DNA from: CAYOID01 sp964573115 | GTDB lineage: Bacteria; Desulfobacterota; Desulfovibrionia; Desulfovibrionales; Desulfothermaceae | Direction: 5' to 3' | Length of the DNA stretch: 23,018 nucleotides | Assembly (NCBI GenBank): GCA_964573115.1 | Contig: CAZNIP010000048.1 | Location: forward strand, 1 to 23,018 | Shown here: one piece after another, positions 7,489 through 14,073 of the stretch | Numbering within the stretch: the first letter of the stretch is position 1 | Layout of the letters: each line of letters starts with the position of its first letter | Position numbers and translations under genes: made by a program | The notes under the pieces: model-generated | Told to the model about the DNA's origin: nothing | The model's input: only the letters and a program-made list of their open reading frames with translations | The model's database searches: none

Positions 7489-8577
7489 ATGCCTGGCGCG
7501 AACGAACCCAAAATCCACTACCCGGAAGAACTCGCCTCCCGTCCAGATATGAGAAGAGAGCTCGTCTCCCAACTCTTTCTGAACTCGCCCATCGGGATCT
7601 ACATCGTCCAGGATGGCATCTTTCGATTTGTCAATCCCGAATTTCAGCGGATCACCGGCTATGATGAAGCCGAGCTCAAGGGGACCAGATCCCTGGATCT
7701 CGTCCATCCGGATGACAGGGGCATGGTCAAGGACAAGGCCGTGCAGATGCTCAAAGGGCAGAGGACTTCACCCTATCAGGCCAGAATAATCAGAAAGACC
7801 GGAGTCTATAAATACGTTCTGGAAACCATCTGCTCTATCAACTATCGGGGTGAACGAGCGGCCCTGGCCTATTTCATGGACAACACCGAGCAGGAGCTGA
7901 TCAAGGAAGCCCTGAAAAAATCGGAAGAAAAATTTCAAAAGGCCTTTCGATCCAGTCCGGACTGGGTGGTCATCTCCACCCTGGACCAGGGAGTGTACCT
8001 CGAGGTGAACCTGGCCTTCCTGCACACCACCGGATACACCGCCAGCGAGGTCATTGGCATGAGCTCCACAGACCTGGGCATCTGGGTCGATCCCAAGGAG
8101 CGGGACGAGCTCCATGAGATCCTGAGGGAGAACGGCCGGGTCTGCAATGCTGAAGTCAGGTTCAAGATCAAATCGGGGACCATCATCCACGTCCTGTGGT
8201 CAGCCGAGGTCATCCAATACGAGGGGCAGGAATGCCTCATTGCGGTCACCAGGGACATCACCGACCGCAAGCTGGCCGAACAGGAGCAGGTCCAGCGGGA
8301 AAGGCTGCAGGGAGTCGTGGAGATGGCCGGGGCCACCTGTCATGAAATGAACCAGCCCCTGCAGAACATCTTTTTCATGCTCGAAGAGCTGGCCGAGGAA
8401 AACCCTGAGAACCCGGTCTGCGGCGAAATCAAGAAACAGGCCGAGAGGATCAGGCAAATCACCAACAAGCTCGAGCACATCACCTCATACGAGACCAAAG
8501 ACTACATCCAGGGCACGAAGATCATCGACATCGACAAGGCCTCACTCCAGTGCCCTGTGGAACCGTTTCCTGAATGA
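7489..8577 (+). CDS. PAS-PAS protein with HisKA-like helices but no kinase ATPase domain
   Basis: A 362-residue soluble protein. Residues about 26-135 and 146-262 are two PAS/PAC domains; the PAC ends are recognisable as AYFMDNTEQELIKEAL and VTRDITDRKLAEQE. A HisKA-like dimerisation segment (270-335) follows, with a candidate phospho-acceptor H285 in CHEMNQPLQNI, an H-box like that of many PAS kinases. The protein then ends after about 25 residues; the N, G1, F and G2 boxes of HATPase_c are absent. The stop is followed by non-coding sequence in which I find no ATPase remnant, so a simple recent frameshift is unlikely. ATG at 7489 has GGAG six bases upstream. It may be phosphorylated in trans or act as a dimeric sensor. 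It precedes the stress protein gene by 77 bases in the same direction. Confidence 0.88.
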   Translation: MPGANEPKIHYPEELASRPDMRRELVSQLFLNSPIGIYIVQDGIFRFVNPEFQRITGYDEAELKGTRSLDLVHPDDRGMVKDKAVQMLKGQRTSPYQARIIRKTGVYKYVLETICSINYRGERAALAYFMDNTEQELIKEALKKSEEKFQKAFRSSPDWVVISTLDQGVYLEVNLAFLHTTGYTASEVIGMSSTDLGIWVDPKERDELHEILRENGRVCNAEVRFKIKSGTIIHVLWSAEVIQYEGQECLIAVTRDITDRKLAEQEQVQRERLQGVVEMAGATCHEMNQPLQNIFFMLEELAEENPENPVCGEIKKQAERIRQITNKLEHITSYETKDYIQGTKIIDIDKASLQCPVEPFPE

Positions 8578-8594
8578 TGATCATCCGTCCTGTC

Positions 8595-8610
8595 TGAGCC
8601 TTCCGGCTCA
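8595..8610 (+). terminator. Short hairpin after the PAS protein gene
   Basis: A perfect six-base stem with a four-base loop (TGAGCC, TTCC, GGCTCA) lies 17 bases after the stop codon and 44 bases before the stress protein ATG. No T-run follows, so it is not a canonical intrinsic terminator. It could attenuate or stabilise a shared transcript. Confidence 0.4.
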
Positions 8611-8654
8611 TCCGGCCACATGATCGAAAATTTCCAGAAACCTGGAGCTAGACC

Positions 8655-9479
8655 ATGCACAAACACCTTTTGATGACGTTCAGCGACGACCCCAGCGCCC
8701 TGTTCGGGCTCCAGTTCGTGGGGGCCTTTTTTCAGAACAAGGCAGACATCAAGTTCACCCTGTTCTACATCGCCCCGAGGACGAGCACGGTCTCCGCTCC
8801 CCCGGCTGACGACCAGGATGAACCGGTCTGCGACCTGGCCCTGGAAACCGCCAGGCAGCGACTCTTGACCGCCGGTTTTGCCGAGGCCAACCTCCTGTGC
8901 AAGGTCAAGAAGCGGTCTGTGAGCACGGCCAAAGACATCATCCATGAAGGCAACGTCGGCATGTATGACGCGGTCATCCTAGGCCGGCGGGGCATCTCCA
9001 GGCTGGAGGAGCTCATCAACGACAGCGTGAGCATGCGGGCCCTTGCAGAAGAGCGGGTCTCACCGCTCTGGATATGCCGCAAGCCTGAGCTCGACCGCAG
9101 GAACGTCCTGGTGTGCGTCGATGGCTCTGAGCCCTCCCTGCAGATTGCCGATCACGTCGGGTACATGCTGAATCAGCAGACCGGCCACGACGTGACCCTG
9201 TTTTCGGTGACCAAAAAGGGAGCCTCGGCTTCGGATCGGGCTTTTGACCAGGCCCAGGCCGCCCTGAGAGAGAACGGTTTCCCCGAAGAGCAGATCCACC
9301 GGCAGACCCGGACAGCCACGGATGTGGCCGGAGCCATTGACAAAGAGGCCACTTCGGGTCGCTATGCTGCGGTGGCCGTTGGGCATTCCGGCGAAGCCAG
9401 GGAAGGATTTTTCACCATCGGTTCGGTGAGCAAGAAGCTCTGCTACACTCTGACTGGGGCCACGCTCATGATCGGGTGA
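8655..9479 (+). CDS. Tandem-domain universal stress protein (UspA family)
   Basis: A 274-residue cytoplasmic protein made of two UspA-like domains (about 1-142 and 148-274). Domain 2 has the ATP-binding signature G-2x-G-9x-G-S intact (G243, G246, G256, S257). In domain 1 the corresponding stretch keeps the two glycines (G110, G113) but has D123-S124 where G-S is expected, so only the second domain is likely to bind ATP. Start ATG at 8655 has GGAG seven bases upstream. It is placed behind the PAS protein in the same direction and may share its transcript. Usp proteins modulate survival and energy state; the target here is unknown. Confidence 0.92.
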   Translation: MHKHLLMTFSDDPSALFGLQFVGAFFQNKADIKFTLFYIAPRTSTVSAPPADDQDEPVCDLALETARQRLLTAGFAEANLLCKVKKRSVSTAKDIIHEGNVGMYDAVILGRRGISRLEELINDSVSMRALAEERVSPLWICRKPELDRRNVLVCVDGSEPSLQIADHVGYMLNQQTGHDVTLFSVTKKGASASDRAFDQAQAALRENGFPEEQIHRQTRTATDVAGAIDKEATSGRYAAVAVGHSGEAREGFFTIGSVSKKLCYTLTGATLMIG

Positions 9480-9787
9480 GGATACTGACAACTCTTCTGG
9501 CACCGGGGTCGATCGTCAAAACTCTGCTCTTTTCAATTTGCTCAACCTTATCAACCTCTTCAACATACAGAGACCATTTCTCCAGGCCCCTGCACCGCCT
9601 GACATTGCGTCAGATCACGACGTGTTTGAAAATCGACACGAAAAATTTTCTTCCTTGATCCACTTGGCCGGATCGTTCATTCCTCGGTCGCAGTGTTGGG
9701 GTCTTTTCTTCCCTCAACCATCCACCCTCCAGCCTCGACCTCCAGCCAGGCCAAAGGCCGGGCTGGTCTCAAGACTCCCTGCCCTGC
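9480..9787. other. Non-coding stretch between convergent usp and oadB genes
   Basis: About 308 bases without a credible gene. The right part carries a pyrimidine-rich segment (CCCTCAACC-type) and the hairpin described at 9742-9766. The middle has only weak inverted repeats (for example CGTGT and ACACG around 9621-9640, followed by an A/T-rich stretch), which might help terminate the usp transcript. No tRNA, promoter or protein remnant was recognised. Confidence 0.6.
9742..9766 (-). terminator. Hairpin downstream of oadB, shared with the one behind mmdA
   Basis: The arms CCAGCC-A-GGCC and GGCC-G-GGCTGG pair with one mismatch around an AAA loop, about 20 bases past the oadB stop on the minus strand. 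The hairpin and its flank (CCCTCAACC, CTCGACCT) resemble the hairpin behind mmdA at 12176-12201. No T-run follows, so termination is uncertain; a transcript-stabilising element is equally possible. Confidence 0.45.
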
Positions 9788-10948
9788 TCAGTTCCCAAAC
9801 ACCGAGAGCATGACCCCGGCAGCCACGGCAGATCCGATGACCCCAGCCACATTCGGCCCCATGGCGTGCATGAGCAGGAAGTTGTCCGAGCGCTCCTTCT
9901 GCCCCACCACCTGGGAGACCCGGGCGGCCATGGGCACGGCCGAGACCCCGGCCGAGCCGATCAGCGGGTTGATGTCCCCCTTGGAGAGCTTGTTCATGAG
10001 CTTGGCCAGGAGGACCCCGGTTGCCGTGCCCACGGCAAAGGCGGCGATGCCCAGAGCCAGGATGCCCAGGGTCTTCAGGTTCAGAAAGGAGTCGGCGCTG
10101 GCCGTGGCCCCCACCGTGATGCCCAGGAAAATGGTCACGATGTTGATCAGGGCGTTCTGGGTGGTCTCGCTCAACCTGGCTGTGACCCCGCACTCCCGGA
10201 AGAGGTTGCCGAGCATGAGCATCCCGATCAAAGGCGCCGCAGCAGGCAGGATGAGGATGACCAGGATCGTGACCAGAACCGGAAAGATGATCTTTTCCCT
10301 CTTGGAGACCGGCCTGAGCTGCTTCATCACGATCTGACGCTCTTTCTTTGTGGTCAGAAGCTTCATGATCGGCGGCTGGATGATCGGCACCAGGGCCATG
10401 TAGGAGTAGGCCGCCACAGCCGTGGCCGCCATCATGTGCGGGGCCAGCATGGAGGACAGATAGATCGTGGTCGGACCGTCCGCCCCGCCGATGATCCCGA
10501 TGCTGGCTGCCTCCGGGTAGGTGTAGCCCAGGAAAATGGCCCCGAGAAAGGTGGTGAAGATCCCGAATTGGGCCGCAGCCCCGAGCAGGATGGACCGGGG
10601 GTTGGCGATCAGCGGCCCGAAGTCGGTCAACGCCCCGACCCCCATGAAGATCAGCGGCGGGAAGATGCCCAGCTCATCCCCCTGAAAGAGATAGTACAGC
10701 AGCCCCCCGATCTGTTTGGTGTGCAGACCGTGTTCGCCGACCTCCATGACCGGCTCGGCCATCAGGCCGGTCATCGGGAGGTTGATGAGCAGCATCCCGA
10801 ATCCGATGGGCACGAGGAGAAGAGGTTCGTACTTTTTGGCGATTCCCAGATAGAGCAGGGTCAAGGCGATGAGGATCATGACCAGATGACCGAAGGTCAT
10901 GTGGATGATCCCGGTGGACCCGATGAAGAGCATCATTTTTTCAAACAT
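9788..10948 (-). CDS. oadB: Sodium-translocating decarboxylase beta subunit (OadB/MmdB/GcdB family)
   Basis: A 386-residue polytopic membrane protein close to the usual length for the family. It catalyses decarboxylation of carboxybiotin coupled to Na+ export. Motifs seen: IGGADGPTTIYLSS at residues 153-166, with D157 corresponding to the essential aspartate D203 known from Klebsiella OadB, and MGPNVAGVIGSA at 363-374, with N366 in the Na+-site motif. Hydrophobic segments fill most of the rest. Start ATG at 10948 with GAGG five bases upstream. It is the last gene of the decarboxylase set and is separated from the biotin carrier gene by 239 bases that hold a repeat and a ten-base-pair hairpin. 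The substrate is set by the carboxyltransferase; here methylmalonyl-CoA is most likely. Confidence 0.94.
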   Translation of the reverse strand: MFEKMMLFIGSTGIIHMTFGHLVMILIALTLLYLGIAKKYEPLLLVPIGFGMLLINLPMTGLMAEPVMEVGEHGLHTKQIGGLLYYLFQGDELGIFPPLIFMGVGALTDFGPLIANPRSILLGAAAQFGIFTTFLGAIFLGYTYPEAASIGIIGGADGPTTIYLSSMLAPHMMAATAVAAYSYMALVPIIQPPIMKLLTTKKERQIVMKQLRPVSKREKIIFPVLVTILVILILPAAAPLIGMLMLGNLFRECGVTARLSETTQNALINIVTIFLGITVGATASADSFLNLKTLGILALGIAAFAVGTATGVLLAKLMNKLSKGDINPLIGSAGVSAVPMAARVSQVVGQKERSDNFLLMHAMGPNVAGVIGSAVAAGVMLSVFGN

Positions 10949-10958
10949 TGGAACCTCA

Positions 10959-10986
10959 TGTCAGCTTTTCTCTGGCAAAGCTGACA
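10959..10986 (-). promoter_or_regulatory. Ten-base-pair hairpin directly upstream of the oadB Shine-Dalgarno
   Basis: TGTCAGCTTT and AAAGCTGACA form a perfect inverted repeat with an eight-base loop. On the minus strand it ends one base or less before the GAGG ribosome site and about ten bases before the oadB ATG. A 5' hairpin in this place can protect a processed mRNA or control initiation. There is no T-run suggestive of termination. Confidence 0.6.
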
Positions 10987-11054
10987 TCTCTTTGGGTGAA
11001 ATGTGAGAGGGCTCAGCTCCAGGATGTCGCACCATTCAGGTGCCCTTCACAACT

Positions 11055-11183
11055 GCCAGCTTGATCATTGAACACGATCTCTGAACCGCTCCCCTTTTCC
11101 ACGGAGACCTGCCTGAAGACCGTGGAGTTCTTCGGCTCCAGAAGTTTCATGCGAGTCCTGCCAGTGGCCGCGCTGACAGACAT
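11055..11183 (-). repeat. Diverged third copy of the intergenic hairpin repeat
   Basis: This stretch aligns over its whole length, imperfectly, with the repeats at 13900-14030 and 22739-22870. Shared landmarks in the same order are CAGCTTGATCA, CTCTGA, a CTCCCCTTTTCC-like segment, GAAGTTTCATGCGAG and GGCCGCGCTGA. The end hairpin is eroded here. It begins just past the stop codon of the biotin carrier gene (minus strand), the same relation that the 13900-14030 copy has to its upstream gene. Confidence 0.6.
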
Positions 11184-11187
11184 GAGC

Positions 11188-11577
11188 CTATTCAATGCGC
11201 ATGAGCTGATCCGCACTGTTCACCGAGGCCCCTTCCTGGACAAAGATCTCGGAAACCTGTCCGGCCTGGGGGGATCTGATCTCGTTTTCCATCTTCATGG
11301 CCTCGAGAATGAGCAGCAGGTCTCCCTGGCGGACACTGTCCCCCTGGTCGACTTTGAGGGCGATGACCTTGCCGGACATGGGAGCGGTCACGTCTCCAGC
11401 CCCCTGGGCAGGCCTCGGAGCTGAGGGGGCGGCAGCCGGTCCGGCCGGGCCCTGCGCCGGGGCTGAGGGCTTGGGTGCTGCCTGGCGGGAGGGCGGCCTG
11501 GCACCGTCGGGACTGTCCAGTTCCTCGACCTCGACCTCGTATGACTTGCCTTCAACCGTGATTCGATATCGTTTCAT
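11188..11577 (-). CDS. mmdC: Biotin carrier subunit of Na+-pumping acyl-CoA decarboxylase (MmdC-like)
   Basis: A 129-residue protein. Residues 1-20 form a small beta region (MKRYRITVEGKSYEVEVEEL). Residues 27-60 are an Ala/Pro-rich flexible linker, and residues 61-129 are a biotinyl domain with the biotinylation motif EAMKMENEI, K95 being the attachment lysine. This build, with a linker before the carrier domain, is the standard MmdC/GcdC design that lets biotin swing between the carboxyltransferase and the membrane pump. I start at ATG 11577 (AAGGAG ten bases upstream, GAGG closer); upstream in-frame codons extend into the preceding gene and are not conserved-looking. It follows the oadG-like gene by 35 bases. 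Confidence 0.93.
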   Translation of the reverse strand: MKRYRITVEGKSYEVEVEELDSPDGARPPSRQAAPKPSAPAQGPAGPAAAPSAPRPAQGAGDVTAPMSGKVIALKVDQGDSVRQGDLLLILEAMKMENEIRSPQAGQVSEIFVQEGASVNSADQLMRIE

Positions 11578-11612
11578 TGACCTCATGCTCCTTGATGTGC
11601 AGACCTGGCCCC

Positions 11613-11963
11613 TCACGAGCCGCTCTGCCGCATATTTCCCCGTATGCCCGCCCTGCGCCACTGAGCGGACCTCTCCCCGGCGATCTTGATGGATGTGATT
11701 CGGAATGGCCTGCCCGGGCCCTGTGCTGCGGCAACGGCCGCTGTGATGACTGCGATGGGCGGGCCGGCCTGGTGGGAACGCGCTGGCGGGGCCCTGTCTT
11801 CAGCCCTGGCAGGTGGCTTGGACGGAGAAGGCGTCTGCCTCGTGCGTCCCCGCTGAAACCACTTCTCCATCAGGGCCATGGCCCCGTAGAGGACGATGAG
11901 GATCATAAAGACCACCCCCATCCCGATGACCATGATCTGCAGTCCGGTCGTCAGCTTGTCCAT
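11613..11963 (-). CDS. oadG: Decarboxylase gamma/delta-type membrane anchor (OadG/MmdD family)
   Basis: A 116-residue protein with one N-terminal membrane helix (about residues 8-30, GLQIMVIGMGVVFMILIVLYG), the OadG pattern of a GxxxxxxGMGxVF-type helix. A Pro/Ala-rich linker follows, then a C-terminal segment PIAVITAAVAAA and FRITSIK ending in a WRRAGIRGNMRQ tail, typical of the family. It anchors the cytoplasmic carboxyltransferase and carrier to the beta pump. Start ATG 11963 is chosen for the GGAGG five bases upstream; ATG 11975 (four residues longer) is possible but lies next to a hairpin. It is separated from mmdA by 238 bases and from the carrier gene by 35. Confidence 0.85.
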   Translation of the reverse strand: MDKLTTGLQIMVIGMGVVFMILIVLYGAMALMEKWFQRGRTRQTPSPSKPPARAEDRAPPARSHQAGPPIAVITAAVAAAQGPGRPFRITSIKIAGERSAQWRRAGIRGNMRQSGS

Positions 11964-11975
11964 GCCCGCCTCCAT

Positions 11976-12002
11976 CACGTCTCTGCCTTCGGCAGTGACG
12001 TG
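11976..12002 (-). promoter_or_regulatory. Hairpin immediately upstream of the oadG start
   Basis: On the minus strand CACGTC-A-CTGCC and GGCAG-A-GACGTG pair (11 base pairs with one A/A mismatch) around a GAA loop. The stem ends one base before ATG 11975 and just before the GGAGG used by ATG 11963. This is a good candidate for an mRNA-stabilising or initiation-controlling structure. Confidence 0.55.
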
Positions 12003-12175
12003 ATCCTGGGTTTGAGGTGCCAAGATGCCATCCCGAGTGCGGGAGCGAATCGCAAGCGTCGAACCTTGAGCACCACAGTCACGATGACTTCAAAAAATTT
12101 CATCCCTGACCAAACCAGCCGAGTCGAAGACCTTCTCGACATCTCGGGGATCTTTCTTTCCCTCAACCCTCGACC

Positions 12176-12201
12176 TTCAGCCAGGCCTCGGCCTGGCTGA
12201 A
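12176..12201 (-). terminator. Perfect 12-bp hairpin directly after the mmdA stop codon
   Basis: TTCAGCCAGGCC and GGCCTGGCTGAA form a perfect inverted repeat with a two-base spacer, starting the base after the mmdA stop on the minus strand. There is no T-run, so it is more likely a partial attenuator or 3' stabiliser that makes mmdA message outlast that of the downstream subunits. A related hairpin follows oadB at 9742-9766. Confidence 0.55.
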
Positions 12202-13755
12202 TCAGAGCGGAATGTTGCCGTGCTTTTTGGCTGGACGCTGCTCCCTTTTTGAGGCCAGCATCTCCATGGCGGAAATGATCATCGGGCGGGATACGCTGGG
12301 CTGAATCACGTCTTCCACGTACCCGAACGACCCGGCCCGGTAGGGATTGGCGAATTCTTCCCGGTACTCGCTGATCTTTTCCGCCCTCTTGGCTTCCTTG
12401 TCCTCAGCCGCCTCGATCTCTTTGCGGGAAACGATGTTGGCCGCCCCCTCCGGCCCCATGACCGCAATCTCGGCCGAGGGCCAGGCAAAGACCTGATCCG
12501 CACCCAGCTCTTTGCTGCACATGGCGATGTATCCACCGCCGTAGCCCTTGCGCACCACCAGGGTCACCTTGGGGACCGTGGCTTCTGAATAGGCGTAGAG
12601 CATCTTGGCCCCGTGCCTGATGATCCCGCCGAACTCCTGGTTGGTGCCAGGCAGGAAACCCGGAATGTCCATGATCGTCAAAATCGGAATGTTGAAGGCA
12701 TCGCAGAACCGGATGAACCTGGCTCCCTTGTCCGAGGCATTGATGTCCAGGCACCCGGCCAGGTAATTGGGCTGATTGGCGATGACCCCGACTGTCTTGC
12801 CGTTCAGGCGGCCGAACAGGGTCAGGATGTTGGCCGCATATCCGGGCTGAACTTCGAGGAAGTCGCCATGATCCAGAATCTCGGACACGACCTCCTTCAT
12901 GTCGTAGGCCTTGTTCGGGTGCTCTGGCATGATCGAGTCAAGGGTCTGGCTGATCCTTTCCGGGTCGTCGCTGCACTCAACGGCCGGCAGGTCCTCCAGG
13001 TTGTTCGCCGGCAGGTACGACAGCAGGACCTTGATCATCTCAAAGCATTCGTCTTCGTCCTGAGCCTTGAAGTGGGCCACGCCGCTGACCTGGGTGTGGG
13101 TCACGGCCCCTCCGAGGTCGTCTGCGCTGACCACCTCGCCGGTCACGGACTTGATGACCTGAGGGCCGGTGATGAACATCTTGCTCGTGCCATCGACCAT
13201 GAACACGAAATCGGTCAGGGCTGGGGAGTAGACTGCCCCGCCTGCGCAGGGTCCCATGATCACCGATATCTGCGGAATGACACCGGAGGAGATGGTGTTC
13301 CGGAAAAAAATATGACCGTAGCCGCTCAGGGAGGACACCCCTTCCTGAATCCTGGCTCCTCCGGAATCGTTGATCCCCACGATGGGTGCGCCCATTTTCA
13401 GGGCCATGTCCTGAACTTTGGCGATCTTGGCCGCATGCATCTCCCCGAGAGAGCCGCCCATGACGGTGAAGTCCTGGGCAAAGGCGTACACCAGGCGGCC
13501 GTTGACCGTGCCGTATCCTGTGACCACTCCGTCACCCGGCGTCTCGGCCCCGGCCATGCCCTTTTCCCTGCTCCGGTGACTGACAAAGACGTCGAGCTCC
13601 TTGAAGCTGCCCTGGTCGAAGAAGATGTCCAGCCGTTCCCTGGCGGTGGACTTGCCCCGCTGGTGCTGCTTGTCGATCTGCTCAGGACCGCCTCCGGCTT
13701 CGATGATCGCTCGTCGTCTCTGTAAATCCTGAATCTTGTCCTCTTGATGACTCAT
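12202..13755 (-). CDS. mmdA: Acyl-CoA carboxyltransferase subunit, probably methylmalonyl-CoA decarboxylase alpha
   Basis: A 517-residue protein of the biotin-dependent carboxyltransferase family (MmdA, PccB), normal length. It has N- and C-terminal crotonase-like halves. Visible signatures are SGGARIQEGVSSLSGYGHIF and MGPCAGGAVYSPA in the first half, and PGFLPGTNQEFGGIIRHGAKMLYAY, RKGYGGGYIAMCSK and GPEGAANIV in the second; the Gly-rich pairs make the two oxyanion holes. ATG 13755 has GGAG five bases upstream; a TTG one codon earlier is less likely. The same sequence family includes propionyl-CoA carboxylase beta. The neighbouring gamma, biotin and Na+-pump genes, and the absence of a biotin carboxylase gene, argue for the Na+-pumping decarboxylase, with methylmalonyl-CoA to propionyl-CoA as the likely reaction. 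Glutaconyl-CoA cannot be excluded. Confidence 0.93.
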   Translation of the reverse strand: MSHQEDKIQDLQRRRAIIEAGGGPEQIDKQHQRGKSTARERLDIFFDQGSFKELDVFVSHRSREKGMAGAETPGDGVVTGYGTVNGRLVYAFAQDFTVMGGSLGEMHAAKIAKVQDMALKMGAPIVGINDSGGARIQEGVSSLSGYGHIFFRNTISSGVIPQISVIMGPCAGGAVYSPALTDFVFMVDGTSKMFITGPQVIKSVTGEVVSADDLGGAVTHTQVSGVAHFKAQDEDECFEMIKVLLSYLPANNLEDLPAVECSDDPERISQTLDSIMPEHPNKAYDMKEVVSEILDHGDFLEVQPGYAANILTLFGRLNGKTVGVIANQPNYLAGCLDINASDKGARFIRFCDAFNIPILTIMDIPGFLPGTNQEFGGIIRHGAKMLYAYSEATVPKVTLVVRKGYGGGYIAMCSKELGADQVFAWPSAEIAVMGPEGAANIVSRKEIEAAEDKEAKRAEKISEYREEFANPYRAGSFGYVEDVIQPSVSRPMIISAMEMLASKREQRPAKKHGNIPL

Positions 13756-14058
13756 CAACGCTCCTGGATCGTTAACCGGACTCGTATGACATCAACACGT
13801 GTGAAAGGCCGAACACTATCCTGGCCCACACCTCAGGGCTCCTGTCCCTTCTCGACCCTCTATCATCGATCTGTCAAGCCGGCCAGCGGCCGCAGACGTC
13901 CAGTTTGATCAAGGGTGATAATTAGGGGCTGGCTCCTCTGACTGCTCTCCTTTCCAAGGGGAGCTGGCCGAGGGCCTGAGGGGTTCTTTCTTTCGAAGTT
14001 CATACGAGCGCGGCCGCTGGCCGCGCTGAAAAGACATCCCGTTTGAACAGGATGCCCT
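13756..14058. other. Intergenic region upstream of mmdA holding a repeat and a terminator
   Basis: About 300 bases without a gene. From right to left it contains the distal arm of the aminotransferase terminator, the intergenic repeat (13900-14030), and about 120 bases that must hold the mmdA promoter. A perfect minus-strand TTGACA lies at 13872-13877, but no good -10 follows at 16-18 bases, so the promoter is not assigned. Confidence 0.5.
13881..14030 (-). repeat. Intergenic hairpin repeat, best-preserved copy, with 13-bp inverted ends
   Basis: Bases 13900-14030 align with the reverse complement of 22739-22870: shared blocks include CTCGTATGAA, GAAAGAACCCCTCAG, CAGTCAGAGGAGCCAGC and TTGATCAAACTGG. 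Two hairpins are conserved. The terminal one here is nine base pairs, AGCGCGGCC/GGCCGCGCT with an AGC loop; the internal one is GCTCCCCTT/AAGGaGAGC. The unit is framed by a perfect 13-base inverted repeat, GGCCAGCGGCCGC at 13881-13893 and its complement at 14010-14022, which gives it a MITE-like outline. No coding capacity. Confidence 0.75.
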
Positions 14059-14073
14059 TCAGACGGGATGTCT
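14032..14073 (-). terminator. Intrinsic terminator overlapping the 3' end of the aminotransferase gene
   Basis: On the minus strand AGACATCCCGT, which codes for the last four residues, pairs perfectly with ACGGGATGTCT 20 bases later, and the stem runs into TTTTC. This is an 11-base-pair terminator-like hairpin whose first arm contains the end of the coding sequence. It separates the aminotransferase unit from mmdA. Confidence 0.65.

Noticed and set aside
8502..8577. Frameshift of a full histidine kinase at the end of the PAS protein
   Set aside because: No N, G1 or G2 box was seen in any frame between 8577 and the stress protein gene, so there is no ATPase domain to rejoin.
9866..10984. Plus-strand 372-codon open frame opposite oadB
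   Set aside because: Charged, repetitive composition with no domain; it mirrors the membrane protein OadB, which carries the family motifs.
11975..12166. 63-codon minus-strand open frame between mmdA and oadG
   Set aside because: No ribosome site, no hydrophobic or domain signature, and it ends inside the hairpin region; probably chance.
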